In this document: piece after piece, positions 8,204-17,073 of the stretch
Layout of the letters: each line of letters begins with the position of its first letter
How positions within the stretch are numbered: the stretch's first letter is position 1
Source of the DNA: Burkholderia stabilis
GTDB taxonomy: Bacteria; Pseudomonadota; Gammaproteobacteria; Burkholderiales; Burkholderiaceae
Reading direction: 5' to 3'
DNA length: 64,000 bases
NCBI RefSeq assembly: GCF_001742165.1
Contig: NZ_CP016443.1
Coordinates: 1,364,001 to 1,428,000 of the forward strand
Notes under the pieces: model-generated
Told to the model about the DNA's origin: nothing
What the model saw: the letters and a program-made list of their open reading frames with translations, nothing else
Database searches by the model: none
Program-made: the position numbers and the translations under genes

Positions 8204-8929
8204 ATGATTACGCTCGACAACGTTTCGAAATGGTATGGCAAGCATCAGGTCCTCTCGGCATGCAGCGCGGCGGTCTCGAAAGGCGAAGTGGTCGTCGTGT
8301 GCGGGCCGTCGGGCTCCGGCAAGTCGACGCTGATCAAGACGATCAACGGTCTAGAGCCGTTCCAGAAAGGCAGCATCACCGTCGACGGCACGCGGCTCGG
8401 CGACCCGGGCGCGAAGCTCGCGCAATTGCGCGCCCGCGTCGGCATGGTGTTCCAGCACTTCGAGCTGTTTCCGCACCTGTCGATCGCCGAGAACCTGACG
8501 CTCGCGCAGATCAAGGTGCTCGGCCGCCGCAAGGACGAGGCCGTCGAGAACGGCATGAAGCTGCTCGATCGCGTCGGCCTGAAGGCCCATGCGCACAAGT
8601 ATCCGGGGCAGTTGTCGGGCGGCCAGCAGCAGCGCGTCGCGATCGCGCGCGCGCTGTCGATGAACCCGGTCGCGATGCTGTTCGACGAGCCCACCTCCGC
8701 GCTCGACCCCGAGATGATCAACGAAGTGCTCGACGTGATGGTCGAGCTCGCGCGCGACGGCATGACGATGGTGTGCGTCACGCATGAAATGGGCTTCGCG
8801 CGGAAAGTCGCGCATCGCGTGATCTTCATGGACCAAGGCGCGGTGGTGGAGGACGCGGCCAGCGACAGGTTCTTCGCCGCGCCGCGTTCCGAGCGCGCCC
8901 GCGACTTCCTCGACAAGATCCTGCACTGA
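8204..8929 (+). CDS. Cystine-type amino-acid ABC transporter, ATPase
   Basis: 241-residue ABC ATPase with Walker A GPSGSGKST, Q loop FQHFELFPHLSIAENLT, signature LSGGQQQR, Walker B MLFDEPTSALD and the switch His in CVTHEMGFA. It is of the GlnQ/HisP/TcyN class of polar amino-acid importers and would power the adjacent permease. The gene follows the permease by 43 bases, with the lyase gene downstream. Confidence 0.92.
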   Translation: MITLDNVSKWYGKHQVLSACSAAVSKGEVVVVCGPSGSGKSTLIKTINGLEPFQKGSITVDGTRLGDPGAKLAQLRARVGMVFQHFELFPHLSIAENLTLAQIKVLGRRKDEAVENGMKLLDRVGLKAHAHKYPGQLSGGQQQRVAIARALSMNPVAMLFDEPTSALDPEMINEVLDVMVELARDGMTMVCVTHEMGFARKVAHRVIFMDQGAVVEDAASDRFFAAPRSERARDFLDKILH

Positions 8930-8980
8930 GTGCGCAGGAGCAGCCTCGTTTCGATCGATTGACCCTCAAAGGACGACATC

Positions 8981-10162
8981 TTGAACCACCTGCATTCGAC
9001 CGACACCGTACTCGCCCACGAAGGCCGCTCGCACGGCCAGCCCGGTTCGCCCGTGAATCCGCCCGTGTATCGCCAGTCGACCCTGCTCTTTCATGGCACC
9101 GACGCACTCGACGCCGTGCGCGGCACGCCGCTCGCGTACGGGCGCCACGGCAGCCCGACCACGCGCGCACTCGAGAAAGCGCTCGCCCGCCTCGAAGGCG
9201 CGCACGCCGCGCTGCTGACGCCGAGCGGGCTCAGCGCGATCACGACCGCGCTGCTCGCGGTGCTGAATCCCGGCGACCATCTGCTGATGGCCGATTCCGT
9301 GTACGACCCGACCCGCTCGTTCTGCGATGAAACGCTCGCACGCCTCGGCATCGAAACGACGTACTACGATCCTTCGATAGGCGCGGGCATCGCGTCGCTG
9401 ATGCGGCCGAACACGCGTGCGGTATTCGCCGAATCGCCGGGCTCGCTGACCTTCGAGGTGCAGGACATTCCCGCCATCAGCCGCGTCGCGCACCGGCACG
9501 CCGCCGTCGTGCTGCTCGACAACACCTGGGGCACGCCGCTGAACTTCCGCTCGTTCGACCATGGCGTCGACGTGTCGATTCATGCCGCGACCAAATACAT
9601 CGCCGGGCACTCCGACGTGCTGATGGGGGCGATCCTGACGACCGAGGCGCTCGCACCGAAAGTCACGCGTTTCTACCGGCAACTCGGGATGACGGTCAGC
9701 GGCGACGACGCGTATCTCGCGCTGCGCGGCCTGCGCACGTTGTCGGTCCGGCTCGAGCGACACCAGCGCAACGCACACGTGCTGACCGAATGGCTCGCGA
9801 AACAGCCGGAAGTCGCACAGATCCTGTATCCGGCGCGGCCCGGCGACCCCGGCCATGCGCTGTGGCAACGCGACTTCACCGGCGCGTGCGGGCTGTTCGG
9901 CGTCGTGCTGCATCCGCAGGCCGACGATGCGATGCGTGCGCTGCTCGACGGGATGACGTGCTTCGGCATGGGCTATAGCTGGGGCGGCTTCGAAAGCCTG
10001 ATCATCCCGTCCAATCCGTCGCGCTACCGCACCGCCACGCAATGGGCGGCGGCAGGCCCGCTGCTGCGGATTCATGCGGGGCTCGAGCATCCCGACGACA
10101 TGATCGCCGACCTCGCCGCCGGTTTCGCCAGAATGCGCACCGCCGCGCTCGCGGAAGCGTGA
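8981..10162 (+). CDS. metC: Cystathionine beta-lyase (PLP, Cys/Met metabolism family)
   Basis: 393-residue PLP enzyme of the Cys/Met metabolism family, expected to cleave cystathionine, or cystine, to homocysteine or thiocysteine with pyruvate and ammonia. The PLP lysine is in HAATKYIAGHSD (Lys205). LTPSGLSAITTALLAVLNPGD and LDNTWGTPL are conserved, and GYSWGGFESL near the C-terminus is typical of MetC. The start is TTG at 8981, with AAAGGA about 8 bases upstream and no suitable ATG for this N-terminus. Placement behind a cystine-type importer suggests degradation of imported cystine or cystathionine. Confidence 0.87.
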   Translation: MNHLHSTDTVLAHEGRSHGQPGSPVNPPVYRQSTLLFHGTDALDAVRGTPLAYGRHGSPTTRALEKALARLEGAHAALLTPSGLSAITTALLAVLNPGDHLLMADSVYDPTRSFCDETLARLGIETTYYDPSIGAGIASLMRPNTRAVFAESPGSLTFEVQDIPAISRVAHRHAAVVLLDNTWGTPLNFRSFDHGVDVSIHAATKYIAGHSDVLMGAILTTEALAPKVTRFYRQLGMTVSGDDAYLALRGLRTLSVRLERHQRNAHVLTEWLAKQPEVAQILYPARPGDPGHALWQRDFTGACGLFGVVLHPQADDAMRALLDGMTCFGMGYSWGGFESLIIPSNPSRYRTATQWAAAGPLLRIHAGLEHPDDMIADLAAGFARMRTAALAEA

Positions 10163-10234
10163 AATCCGGCGACACGGCGCGCCACCCCGCATCACGGTTT
10201 TTCAACGTTCGTCCCCTCTCATAGCGAGACCATC

Positions 10235-10579
10235 ATGAAAGACACGCTGTTCATTCTTCGCCCAGGATTCTTCAAGGATTCCGAAGGTCCGTTCTACTGC
10301 GGCGACTCCGTTTCCGTCGAAGGATTGCTGAGCTTCTACCCGCAGCTTCGCGACGCCGTCGACGTCGAATACGTCGACGCGCCGCGGCCGCGCCAGCAGA
10401 TCGTCGCGCTGATCGGCACGGACAACCAATCGGCGCCGGTGCTCGTGCTCGGCGACGGTCACGCACCGACTGACGGCGCGCTGGCGATTCGCGAGCACAA
10501 CGGCCGACGCTTCATCGATTCGCCGGCCGATATCCGGCGATATCTGTCTTCGCAATACGGCGTGGCGCACGTCGCATAA
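10235..10579 (+). CDS. DUF3088 protein
   Basis: 114-residue cytosolic protein beginning MKDTLFILRPGFFKDSEGPFY with a CG at the position expected of a DUF3088 thioredoxin-like domain. FYPQLRDAVDVEYVDAPRPR and PVLVLGDG fit a small alpha/beta fold. No enzymatic function is known to me. It lies 72 bases after the lyase gene on the same strand and may belong to the sulfur amino-acid cluster. Confidence 0.75.
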   Translation: MKDTLFILRPGFFKDSEGPFYCGDSVSVEGLLSFYPQLRDAVDVEYVDAPRPRQQIVALIGTDNQSAPVLVLGDGHAPTDGALAIREHNGRRFIDSPADIRRYLSSQYGVAHVA

Positions 10580-10589
10580 ACGCACCGAC

Positions 10590-10613
10590 GCGTGCGGTCG
10601 ATCGGCCGCACGC
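10590..10613. terminator. Bidirectional hairpin between convergent genes
   Basis: GCGTGCGG (10590-10597) pairs with CCGCACGC (10606-10613) around an 8-base loop that is itself partly self-complementary. It lies between the convergent DUF3088 and WYL genes, touching the stop of the latter. No long T tract is present. Confidence 0.5.
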
Positions 10614-11314
10614 TACCTCACCGTCACTCGCACGTCGGCGCCCACCGCACGCCACGCCTTCAGCAGCACCGCGCGCCGCCGCGGATATCGCACATCCAGT
10701 CGCTCCAGCTCGACGATGCGATCGGTCCGGAAATGCCGGAAGTCGTTCCGCCTTTCACACCACGCCGCCAGAATCCGCGCGTCATTGAAATAGCCGAGCG
10801 CGAATGGCCACACGATCCGTTCGCCGATTGCTTTCCGGCCCTCGCCCGCATATCGGATCCTGATCTTGCTTTCGGTACGAATCGCCGCGCGCACGGCACC
10901 CATGTCGATGATCTCCCGATCCTCGACCGTACGCGGGCCGACGAGCAGTGTCGTGCATTCCATCTCGCGGCGCAGGTCGGCCGGCAGCACGGCGGATATC
11001 TTCGCGAGCGCATCGGATGCGGCCGTCGTGAGCTGTACATCGGCGAACTTCCCGACCCAACGAAAGCCGAGCATCAGCGCTTCGAGTTCCGCTTGCGAAA
11101 ACATCAGTGGCGGCAGCATGAAACCGGCGCGCAGCACGTATCCGACGCCCGGCTCGCCTTCGATGTCCGCACCCTGCGCCTGCAACAACGCCATGTCGCG
11201 ATAGACCGTGCGCAGGCTGATGCCCAGTTCTTCAGCCAGCACGCGACCGCTCACCGGGTGGCGGTGGCGTCGCAACAGTTGCAATAGCGAGAGCAATCGT
11301 TCGGCGCGCGTCAT
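10613..11314 (-). CDS. YafY-type HTH/WYL transcriptional regulator
   Basis: 233-residue regulator with an N-terminal DeoR-like winged helix (MTRAERLLSLLQLLRRHR, then GRVLAEELGISLRTVYRDMA) and a WYL ligand-sensing domain (about residues 135-210, IRIRYAGEGRKAIGERIVWP, FALGYFNDARILAAWCERR). Such proteins control nearby small genes in response to unknown ligands. It is divergent from the VOC protein across 77 bases carrying inverted repeats, so it probably controls that gene. Confidence 0.85.
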   Translation of the reverse strand: MTRAERLLSLLQLLRRHRHPVSGRVLAEELGISLRTVYRDMALLQAQGADIEGEPGVGYVLRAGFMLPPLMFSQAELEALMLGFRWVGKFADVQLTTAASDALAKISAVLPADLRREMECTTLLVGPRTVEDREIIDMGAVRAAIRTESKIRIRYAGEGRKAIGERIVWPFALGYFNDARILAAWCERRNDFRHFRTDRIVELERLDVRYPRRRAVLLKAWRAVGADVRVTVR

Positions 11315-11342
11315 CGTTCAATGCTGCCATGTTCTGACAGCA

Positions 11343-11359
11343 TCCATTCGTAGAATGGA
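11343..11359. promoter_or_regulatory. Inverted repeat between WYL regulator and VOC genes
   Basis: TCCATTC-GTA... forms 7-bp arms (11343-11349 with 11353-11359) in the divergent spacer. A weaker pair TGCTG/CAGCA lies at 11322-11326 and 11338-11342. Candidate operator of the WYL regulator, by position only. Confidence 0.4.
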
Positions 11360-11391
11360 ACGCATCTTAATCGATCCCAGGACGGCTCCGC

Positions 11392-11760
11392 ATGACTTCC
11401 CCGAATCTCGTTCTTCTGTATGTCGAGGACCCGACGCGCAGCGCGCAGTTCTATGAGCGCCTGCTCGGGCGCCGGCCCGTCGCCGCGTTTCCGACCTACG
11501 CGGCCTTCGCGCTCGACAACGGGCTGCATCTGGGCCTGTGGTCGACCCATGCGAATGACTTCGTGTCGGGCGGCACCGGCCATCGATCGGAGCTGGCATT
11601 CATGGTCGATGACAAGCACGAAGTCGAACGCCTGTACGACGCGTGGAAAGCGCTCGGCGTGTCGTTCGAACAACCGCCGATGACGGCCGTGTTCGGCCTG
11701 ACCTTCGTCGCGCTTGACCCGGACGGCCACCGGTTGCGCGTGTGTATGCCCGACAAATAA
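11392..11760 (+). CDS. VOC-family (glyoxalase/bleomycin-resistance) protein
   Basis: 122-residue protein of two beta-alpha-beta-beta-beta units: LVLLYVEDPTRSAQFYERLL, then the acidic/metal-side residues in the C-terminal FGLTFVALDPDGHRLRVCMP. Members include glyoxalases, dioxygenases and antibiotic-binding proteins, and this one cannot be assigned further. It is divergent from, and probably controlled by, the WYL regulator. Confidence 0.85.
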   Translation: MTSPNLVLLYVEDPTRSAQFYERLLGRRPVAAFPTYAAFALDNGLHLGLWSTHANDFVSGGTGHRSELAFMVDDKHEVERLYDAWKALGVSFEQPPMTAVFGLTFVALDPDGHRLRVCMPDK

Positions 11761-11815
11761 GTGCAAGCGGGCGGGCCGTCAACCGGTCGCGCCCGCACCT
11801 TGGTTCAGGCGCGCG

Positions 11816-12703
11816 TCACCCCGCGCGCCGCACCGGCGTCATTCTCGAGAAGTACTTCGCACCGGCCACGCAGCCGACCACGACGACCGTCACGATGACC
11901 ATCGACGGCGGCACCGTCTCGTGCAGCAGCCCGGCCGCCAGCAGCAAGCCGAAGAACGGCTGCAGCAGCTGCAACTGGCCGACGCCCGCGATCCCGCCGA
12001 GCGCGAGCCCGCGATACCAGAACACGAAGCCGATCAGCATGCTGAACAACGACACGTACGCGAGCCCCCACAGCGCGGACGCATCGACGCCGTCGAACGA
12101 TGCAGGCCACGTCAGCCACGCGAGCGGCAGCATCAGCGGCAGCGACAGCACGAGCGCCCACGAGATCACCTGCCAGCCGCCGAGATCGCGCGACAGACGT
12201 GCGCCCTCCGCGTAGCCGAGCCCGCACGCGACGATCGCGGCCAGCATCAGCGCATCGCCGACCACCGACGCCTGGCCGCCGTTGCGCAGCGCGAACGCGG
12301 CCACCGCGCCGCTGCCGACGATCGAGAAGATCCAGAACGGCAGCCGCGGCCGTTCGCCGCCGCGCCATACGCCGAACAGCGCGGTCGCGAGCGGCAGCAG
12401 CCCGACGAACACGATCGCGTGCGCGGACGTCACGTGCTTCAATGCCAGCGCCGTCAGCAGCGGGAACCCGACCACGACGCCGAGCGCGACGATGGCCAGC
12501 GACACCGTCTCGGAACGCGTCGGCCGCTTCTGCTTCAGTACGACGAGCAGCAGCAGGCCGAGCACGCCGGCGATCGTCGCGCGCACGAAGGTGAGGAACA
12601 GCGGGTCGAGCCCCTGCACCGCGATACGCGTCGCCGGCAGCGAGCCGCTGAAGATGATCACGCCCAGCAGGCCGCTGAGCCATCCGTCGGTTGTCTTTTG
12701 CAC
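11816..12703 (-). CDS. EamA/DMT-family transporter
   Basis: 295-residue integral membrane protein with about ten hydrophobic segments in two EamA repeats, typical of drug/metabolite exporters of the RhaT/YdcZ kind. Start is GTG at 12703 with AGGA about 6-7 bases upstream. It is divergent from a MocR-type regulator across a 123-bp spacer with a strong inverted repeat. This EamA-MocR pairing is common and usually means the regulator senses an amino compound that the pump exports. The substrate is unknown. Confidence 0.88.
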   Translation of the reverse strand: MQKTTDGWLSGLLGVIIFSGSLPATRIAVQGLDPLFLTFVRATIAGVLGLLLLVVLKQKRPTRSETVSLAIVALGVVVGFPLLTALALKHVTSAHAIVFVGLLPLATALFGVWRGGERPRLPFWIFSIVGSGAVAAFALRNGGQASVVGDALMLAAIVACGLGYAEGARLSRDLGGWQVISWALVLSLPLMLPLAWLTWPASFDGVDASALWGLAYVSLFSMLIGFVFWYRGLALGGIAGVGQLQLLQPFFGLLLAAGLLHETVPPSMVIVTVVVVGCVAGAKYFSRMTPVRRAG

Positions 12704-12790
12704 GGGAAATCCTGAGGAGGGAAAGGTGGATGAACCATGATCCGCCGCCCGCGAAAAACGCGTAAGCTACAGCCCAATACAATTCGGACA

Positions 12791-12819
12791 AACTGTACTG
12801 GACAACCGGCCGTACAGTT
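12791..12819. promoter_or_regulatory. Inverted repeat, candidate MocR operator
   Basis: AACTGTAC (12791-12798) and GTACAGTT (12812-12819) are perfect inverted arms with 21 bases centre to centre, two helical turns, just before the MocR gene start. GGACAA also repeats directly at 12786 and 12800. Spacing and symmetry suit dimer binding of a GntR/MocR regulator controlling both divergent genes. Confidence 0.6.
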
Positions 12820-12826
12820 CATCACC

Positions 12827-14305
12827 ATGAGCGATACCTCCCCGATTCCCGTCCCGCCCACGCCGTCGCGCACGCGCGTCGAAACCGTGATGGACACCTT
12901 GCGCGCCCGGATCGCGAGCCGCGCGCTGATGCCCGGCGCGCGCGTCCCGTCGATCCGGATGATGGCCGACGCGCTCGGCGTGTCGAAATCGACGGTCGTC
13001 GACGCGTACGAGCGGCTCGCGAGCGAAGGCGTGCTGGTCGCGCGGCGCGGCTCGGGCTTCTACGTGTCGGGCCACGCGCCGCCGCTCGCGCTCGCCGATC
13101 TCGGCCCGCGCCTCGATCGCGAGCTCGATCCGCTGTGGCTGTCGCGCCAGTCGCTCGAAGCCGCGCCGACGACCGTGAAGCCCGGCTGCGGATGGCTGCC
13201 GTCGTCGTGGCTGCCGGACGAGAGCCTGCGCCGCGCGCTGCGCGCCGTGTCGCGCGACGAATCCGATGCGCTGACCGACTACGCGACGCCGCTCGGCCTG
13301 CCCGCGCTGCGCCAGCAGCTCGCCTGGCGGCTCGCGCAACACGGCGTGCACGCGGAACCCGCGCAGATCATGCTGACCGACGGCGGCACGCATGCACTCG
13401 ACCTCGTATGCCGCCTGCTGCTGGAGCCGGGCGATACGGTCGTGCTCGACGATCCGTGCTACTTCAACTTCCAGGCGCTGCTGCGCGCACACCGCGCGCG
13501 GATCGTCAGCGTCCCGTACACGCCGAACGGGCCCGATCTCGCGCGCTTCGAGCAGGTGCTCGCCGAGCACCGGCCGCGCCTGTACATCACCAATGCGGCG
13601 CTGCACAACCCGACCGGCGCGACGCTCGCGCCGCCCGTCGCACACCGGCTGCTGACGCTCGCGGCCGAACACGGCCTGCTGATTGTCGAGGACGACATCT
13701 TCGCGGATTTCGAGAGCACGCCCGCGCCGCGCCTTGCGGCGTTCGACGGGCTGTCGCGCGTCGTGTCGATCGGCAGCTTCTCGAAGACGCTGTCGGCCGC
13801 GATCCGCTGCGGCTACATCGCGGCGCGGCCGGAATGGATCGAGGCGCTCGTCGACCTGAAGCTCGCGACGTCGTTCGGCAATGCGCAGATCGGCGCGAAC
13901 GTCGTGCACCGGCTGCTCATCGACGGCACGTACCGGCGCCACCTCGACAGCCTGCGCACGCATCTCGCGGATGCGATGGGAGAGACGATCCGGCGCTTGT
14001 CGCGCGCCGGGCTCGGGATCTGGACGGAGCCGCGCGGCGGCCTGTTCGTATGGGCGCAACTGCCTGACGGGATCGATGCCGCGCGCGTCGCGCGCCACGC
14101 GCTCGATCACGATGTCGTGCTGGCGCCCGGCAACGTGTTCAGCGCATCGCGCAGCGCGACGTCCTACCTGCGCTTCAACGTGTCGCGCTGCAAGGGGCCG
14201 GCAGTGTTCGATGCGCTTGCGCGGGCGATGGAGGCGGCACGGGTGGCCGAGCGCGGCGACGTGCCGGACGATGCGAGCGAACGGACGCTGGCCGGCGGGC
14301 GCTGA
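12827..14305 (+). CDS. MocR-family (GntR-aminotransferase fusion) regulator
   Basis: 492-residue regulator with a GntR winged helix at about residues 15-85 (MDTLRARIASRALMPGARVP, LGVSKSTVVDAYERLASEGV) fused to a fold-type-I aminotransferase domain. PLP lysine is in SIGSFSKTLSAAIRCGY, and DDPCYFNFQALL and NPTGATLAP are conserved. Such proteins use bound PLP-amine adducts as the signal. The ATG at 12827 (MSDTSPIPV) is chosen; the frame is open further upstream, but that stretch holds the operator. Divergent from the DMT transporter. Confidence 0.9.
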   Translation: MSDTSPIPVPPTPSRTRVETVMDTLRARIASRALMPGARVPSIRMMADALGVSKSTVVDAYERLASEGVLVARRGSGFYVSGHAPPLALADLGPRLDRELDPLWLSRQSLEAAPTTVKPGCGWLPSSWLPDESLRRALRAVSRDESDALTDYATPLGLPALRQQLAWRLAQHGVHAEPAQIMLTDGGTHALDLVCRLLLEPGDTVVLDDPCYFNFQALLRAHRARIVSVPYTPNGPDLARFEQVLAEHRPRLYITNAALHNPTGATLAPPVAHRLLTLAAEHGLLIVEDDIFADFESTPAPRLAAFDGLSRVVSIGSFSKTLSAAIRCGYIAARPEWIEALVDLKLATSFGNAQIGANVVHRLLIDGTYRRHLDSLRTHLADAMGETIRRLSRAGLGIWTEPRGGLFVWAQLPDGIDAARVARHALDHDVVLAPGNVFSASRSATSYLRFNVSRCKGPAVFDALARAMEAARVAERGDVPDDASERTLAGGR

Positions 14306-14344
14306 AAGCCGGAAGCCATGCGGCGGGATACCCCGCCGCCGGCA

Positions 14345-15778
14345 TCAAGCCTCTCCCGCGTGCGCCCTCGCCCGCACTTCGGCGAACGTCGTATCGACGA
14401 GCAACCGCCCCGTATCGAACACCGTCTCGAGCGCGTCGTCCCATTCGCCTTCCAGCGCACGATCGTCCCACGCAACGGGCAGCGTCGTCGTCCGGTACTC
14501 GCCGGTACGGCGATTGCGCAGCAGCGTCAGCCGCCCCTTCTTCGAGCGCTTGCCCTGATCGGTGACCGGGTCCTTGCGGACGTCGTGCCACACGCCGCCG
14601 CGCCGGATCGCCGAGCACTTCATCGCGAAGCGCTGCGTATCGCGGTTCACCTGCTGCAACAGCGCGCCGCCCATGCCGAACACGACATTGCCGGCCGCAT
14701 AACCGGCGTCGTCGAGTGCGGAAAGAATCGCGGCAATCGACTGCTCGTCGACGCCGTCGCCCTGGATCACGCGCACGCGGTTCAGCACGCGCCGCCCCTT
14801 GCCGTTCACGGTCGAGCCGAACGACGCGTCGAGCGCGCGCACGGTCTGCATCACGATCGTCACGGGGTCGCCGGAATCGGGGCGCACGACGAGCGTCGCG
14901 CCCGAATCGATCACGGCCTGCCTCAGCTCGCCGCCCCACAGTTCGAGCGCGGCGAACAGATCATAGGAGTCCGAGACGACCGACACGATCGCGCCCGGCA
15001 GGCCGAAGCGTTTGATCATGTTCCGGTACGCATCGGCCTCGCCTTCGCGCCCCCACGACGTGATCGTGCTGTGCTCGGCCGCCGGCACCGAATACGCGGC
15101 CATCGGCTCGCGATAGAAGCGGTTCGCGGCCAGCACGCCGAGCACGGTATCCGAGCCCATGAAGTTCACGAGGTGCGCCGCGCCGCCGATCGCGGCCGAC
15201 TCCGCGCTCGACACGCCGCGCGCGCCGAAGTCGTGCAGCTTGAACGGCAGTTGCGCGAGATCGTCGTCGGTCTTTTCGAGGAAGCGGCGGATCGTCTGCC
15301 GCAGGTGCCAGCTGCGCGTGGCGACCGTCACCGGATACCACACGCGCAGCAGCATCGTCTCGAGATACGACGCGAGCCAGAACACCTCCGGATCGTCGCA
15401 TTCGACGGTCATCAGCACGTTGTGCACCGGCACGACCGAACCCTCCGGCACCGCGCGGATCGTCACCGGCAGGTAGCCGTCGTAGCGCTCGACGATATGG
15501 CGCCACCCTGCTTCGTTGAACGGCTCGCCGTGTACCGTGAAGAAATCGCGCGCGTCGTCGATCATCGCGTGCGTGACGGGCTTGCACAGATATTCCTTCA
15601 GCAGCATCTGCAAACCGAAGAACAGCGTGCGGTCGTAGCAGCCGCCGCGCGATTCGACGTAAGAGAACATCGCTGACGCGTCGGGCGGATATTGCAGGAA
15701 GTGGGAAGCCTTGTACGAATCCGTATTGAGGATCGGATTGGCGAGAACCGCGGCAAAGCCGCCGGGATCGTTTTGCAT
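14345..15778 (-). CDS. nadV: Nicotinamide phosphoribosyltransferase
   Basis: 477-residue NAMPT/NadV-type enzyme that joins nicotinamide and PRPP to form NMN. NTDSYKASHFLQYPP, KLHDFGARGVSSAESAAIGG, the PRPP-side SVPAAEHSTITSWGREGE, LVVRPDSGDPV and GDGVDEQSI are all typical of nicotinamide-specific members. It is the second gene of a two-gene operon with the NMN adenylyltransferase, so the pair recycles nicotinamide to NAD without deamidation. The ribosome site lies in a possible hairpin (15781-15795). Confidence 0.93.
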   Translation of the reverse strand: MQNDPGGFAAVLANPILNTDSYKASHFLQYPPDASAMFSYVESRGGCYDRTLFFGLQMLLKEYLCKPVTHAMIDDARDFFTVHGEPFNEAGWRHIVERYDGYLPVTIRAVPEGSVVPVHNVLMTVECDDPEVFWLASYLETMLLRVWYPVTVATRSWHLRQTIRRFLEKTDDDLAQLPFKLHDFGARGVSSAESAAIGGAAHLVNFMGSDTVLGVLAANRFYREPMAAYSVPAAEHSTITSWGREGEADAYRNMIKRFGLPGAIVSVVSDSYDLFAALELWGGELRQAVIDSGATLVVRPDSGDPVTIVMQTVRALDASFGSTVNGKGRRVLNRVRVIQGDGVDEQSIAAILSALDDAGYAAGNVVFGMGGALLQQVNRDTQRFAMKCSAIRRGGVWHDVRKDPVTDQGKRSKKGRLTLLRNRRTGEYRTTTLPVAWDDRALEGEWDDALETVFDTGRLLVDTTFAEVRARAHAGEA

Positions 15779-15780
15779 GG

Positions 15781-15795
15781 CTAGAGCTCCTCTAG
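15781..15795 (-). promoter_or_regulatory. Ribosome site of nadV inside a small inverted repeat
   Basis: On the coding strand CTAGAG-GAG-CTCTAG is a perfect 6-bp inverted repeat whose centre is the GAGGAG ribosome site of nadV, 8 bases before the ATG. Folding would partly hide the site. Possibly incidental. Confidence 0.4.
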
Positions 15796-15851
15796 GCCGT
15801 TGAAGTGCCGCCGCGTCTGTCGCAGCGGACCGAATGCGGGGAATCAGCGAA

Positions 15852-16892
15852 TCACAGCTTCCCCAGGAAGTGATACGCGATGTCGAAGTGATCCTCGAAC
15901 ATCACGTTGCGCATCTGCGCGAATTCGTTGAGCGGCACCCAGCGCGCCTTGTCGGCGTCGTCGCTGCCCTTCACGCGCGGCAGCTCGCCGGTCGGGAAGT
16001 TGAACAGGCACGCGTGCGTGATCGTGCGGCCGCGCAGCGAGCGGGTCGGATGATCGAACACCTGCCGATCCTTGATCGAGCCGCGCAGCACGGGCTCCGG
16101 CAGCTTCAGGCCGGTTTCCTCGCGCAACTCGCGGATGCACGCCGCGTCGAGCCGCTCGTCCTGGTTCACGAACCCGCCCGGCAGCGCCCACAGGCCGCGG
16201 CCCGGTTCGCTGCGGCGGCGCACGAGCAGGATATGGCCCGAGTGCACGACCACCGCGTCGACCGTCACGAACGTGACGGGATACGGCGCGGCCGCCCACG
16301 CCTTGCGATACGCGGCGATGAATTCAGCTTCCGCCTTCAGCTGCGCGAATTCCGGCTGCGTGCGAAAACGCTCGAGCCAGCCGAACACGGGTTCCGGCAC
16401 GGCCCACTGCACGAAGCTGTTGGTGCGTTCGGCGAAATACTGGTCGCGGATCTCGGTGGCGGAAATGTCTTCCGTCGCGTCGACGTCGACAAGCTCCCAT
16501 TGCGGGAACATCCGCAGGTAATACGATGTGGCGTCCTTCTCGTGGCCGATCAGCCCGACCTTGCGCTGCGCGATATCGCCAAGCGCGGACGCGACGGCTT
16601 CCTGCACCCAGCGCACCCAGTCGCCGTCGTTGTACGTCGAATCCTGCAGCGGCGCGATCGTCACGCGCTCGCGCTCGGACGCGTCGAGCAGCGATGCCAG
16701 CATCTGGCGGCGCTCGTCGAACGAGAACGGATCCTTGATGGTGCGGGGCTTGTCGGTCGACCCGATCAGCACACACACGCGCTCGGCCCGGCTCAGTGCC
16801 GACTTCAGCACGTTCAGGTGACCACGATGCGGAGGCTGGAAACGACCAATGAAAACGAGCGCGTCGAAGCGCCGGTTCTGTTGCGTGCTCAT
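15852..16892 (-). CDS. Bifunctional NMN adenylyltransferase / Nudix hydrolase
   Basis: 346-residue fusion. The N-terminal nucleotidyltransferase (about 1-180) has GRFQPPHRGH with the HxGH motif and EDISATEIRDQ near the end of the domain; it makes NAD from NMN and ATP. The C-terminal Nudix domain (about 200-346) has a complete box, GGFVNQDER followed by RELREETGL, and probably hydrolyses ADP-ribose or a related nucleotide. This architecture is known in NadM-Nudix fusions. It is the first gene of the operon with nadV, 73 bases apart, preceded by GAGGGAG. Confidence 0.93.
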   Translation of the reverse strand: MSTQQNRRFDALVFIGRFQPPHRGHLNVLKSALSRAERVCVLIGSTDKPRTIKDPFSFDERRQMLASLLDASERERVTIAPLQDSTYNDGDWVRWVQEAVASALGDIAQRKVGLIGHEKDATSYYLRMFPQWELVDVDATEDISATEIRDQYFAERTNSFVQWAVPEPVFGWLERFRTQPEFAQLKAEAEFIAAYRKAWAAAPYPVTFVTVDAVVVHSGHILLVRRRSEPGRGLWALPGGFVNQDERLDAACIRELREETGLKLPEPVLRGSIKDRQVFDHPTRSLRGRTITHACLFNFPTGELPRVKGSDDADKARWVPLNEFAQMRNVMFEDHFDIAYHFLGKL

Positions 16893-17073
16893 GAGGCTCC
16901 CTCAAGAGATTGAAACGCTTCGGGTCTGTCCCGAAGGGTTGAAATGAATCGTAGGGGAATTCCCGGAGTGCGTCAATCGAGCGCGTATTCGACTTGACGA
17001 AGTCTGAAGAAATGCTCAACGTCGGCGGGTTACACTCGACTCCATCCCAATCCGCGTCATTGCGCCCGCCATC

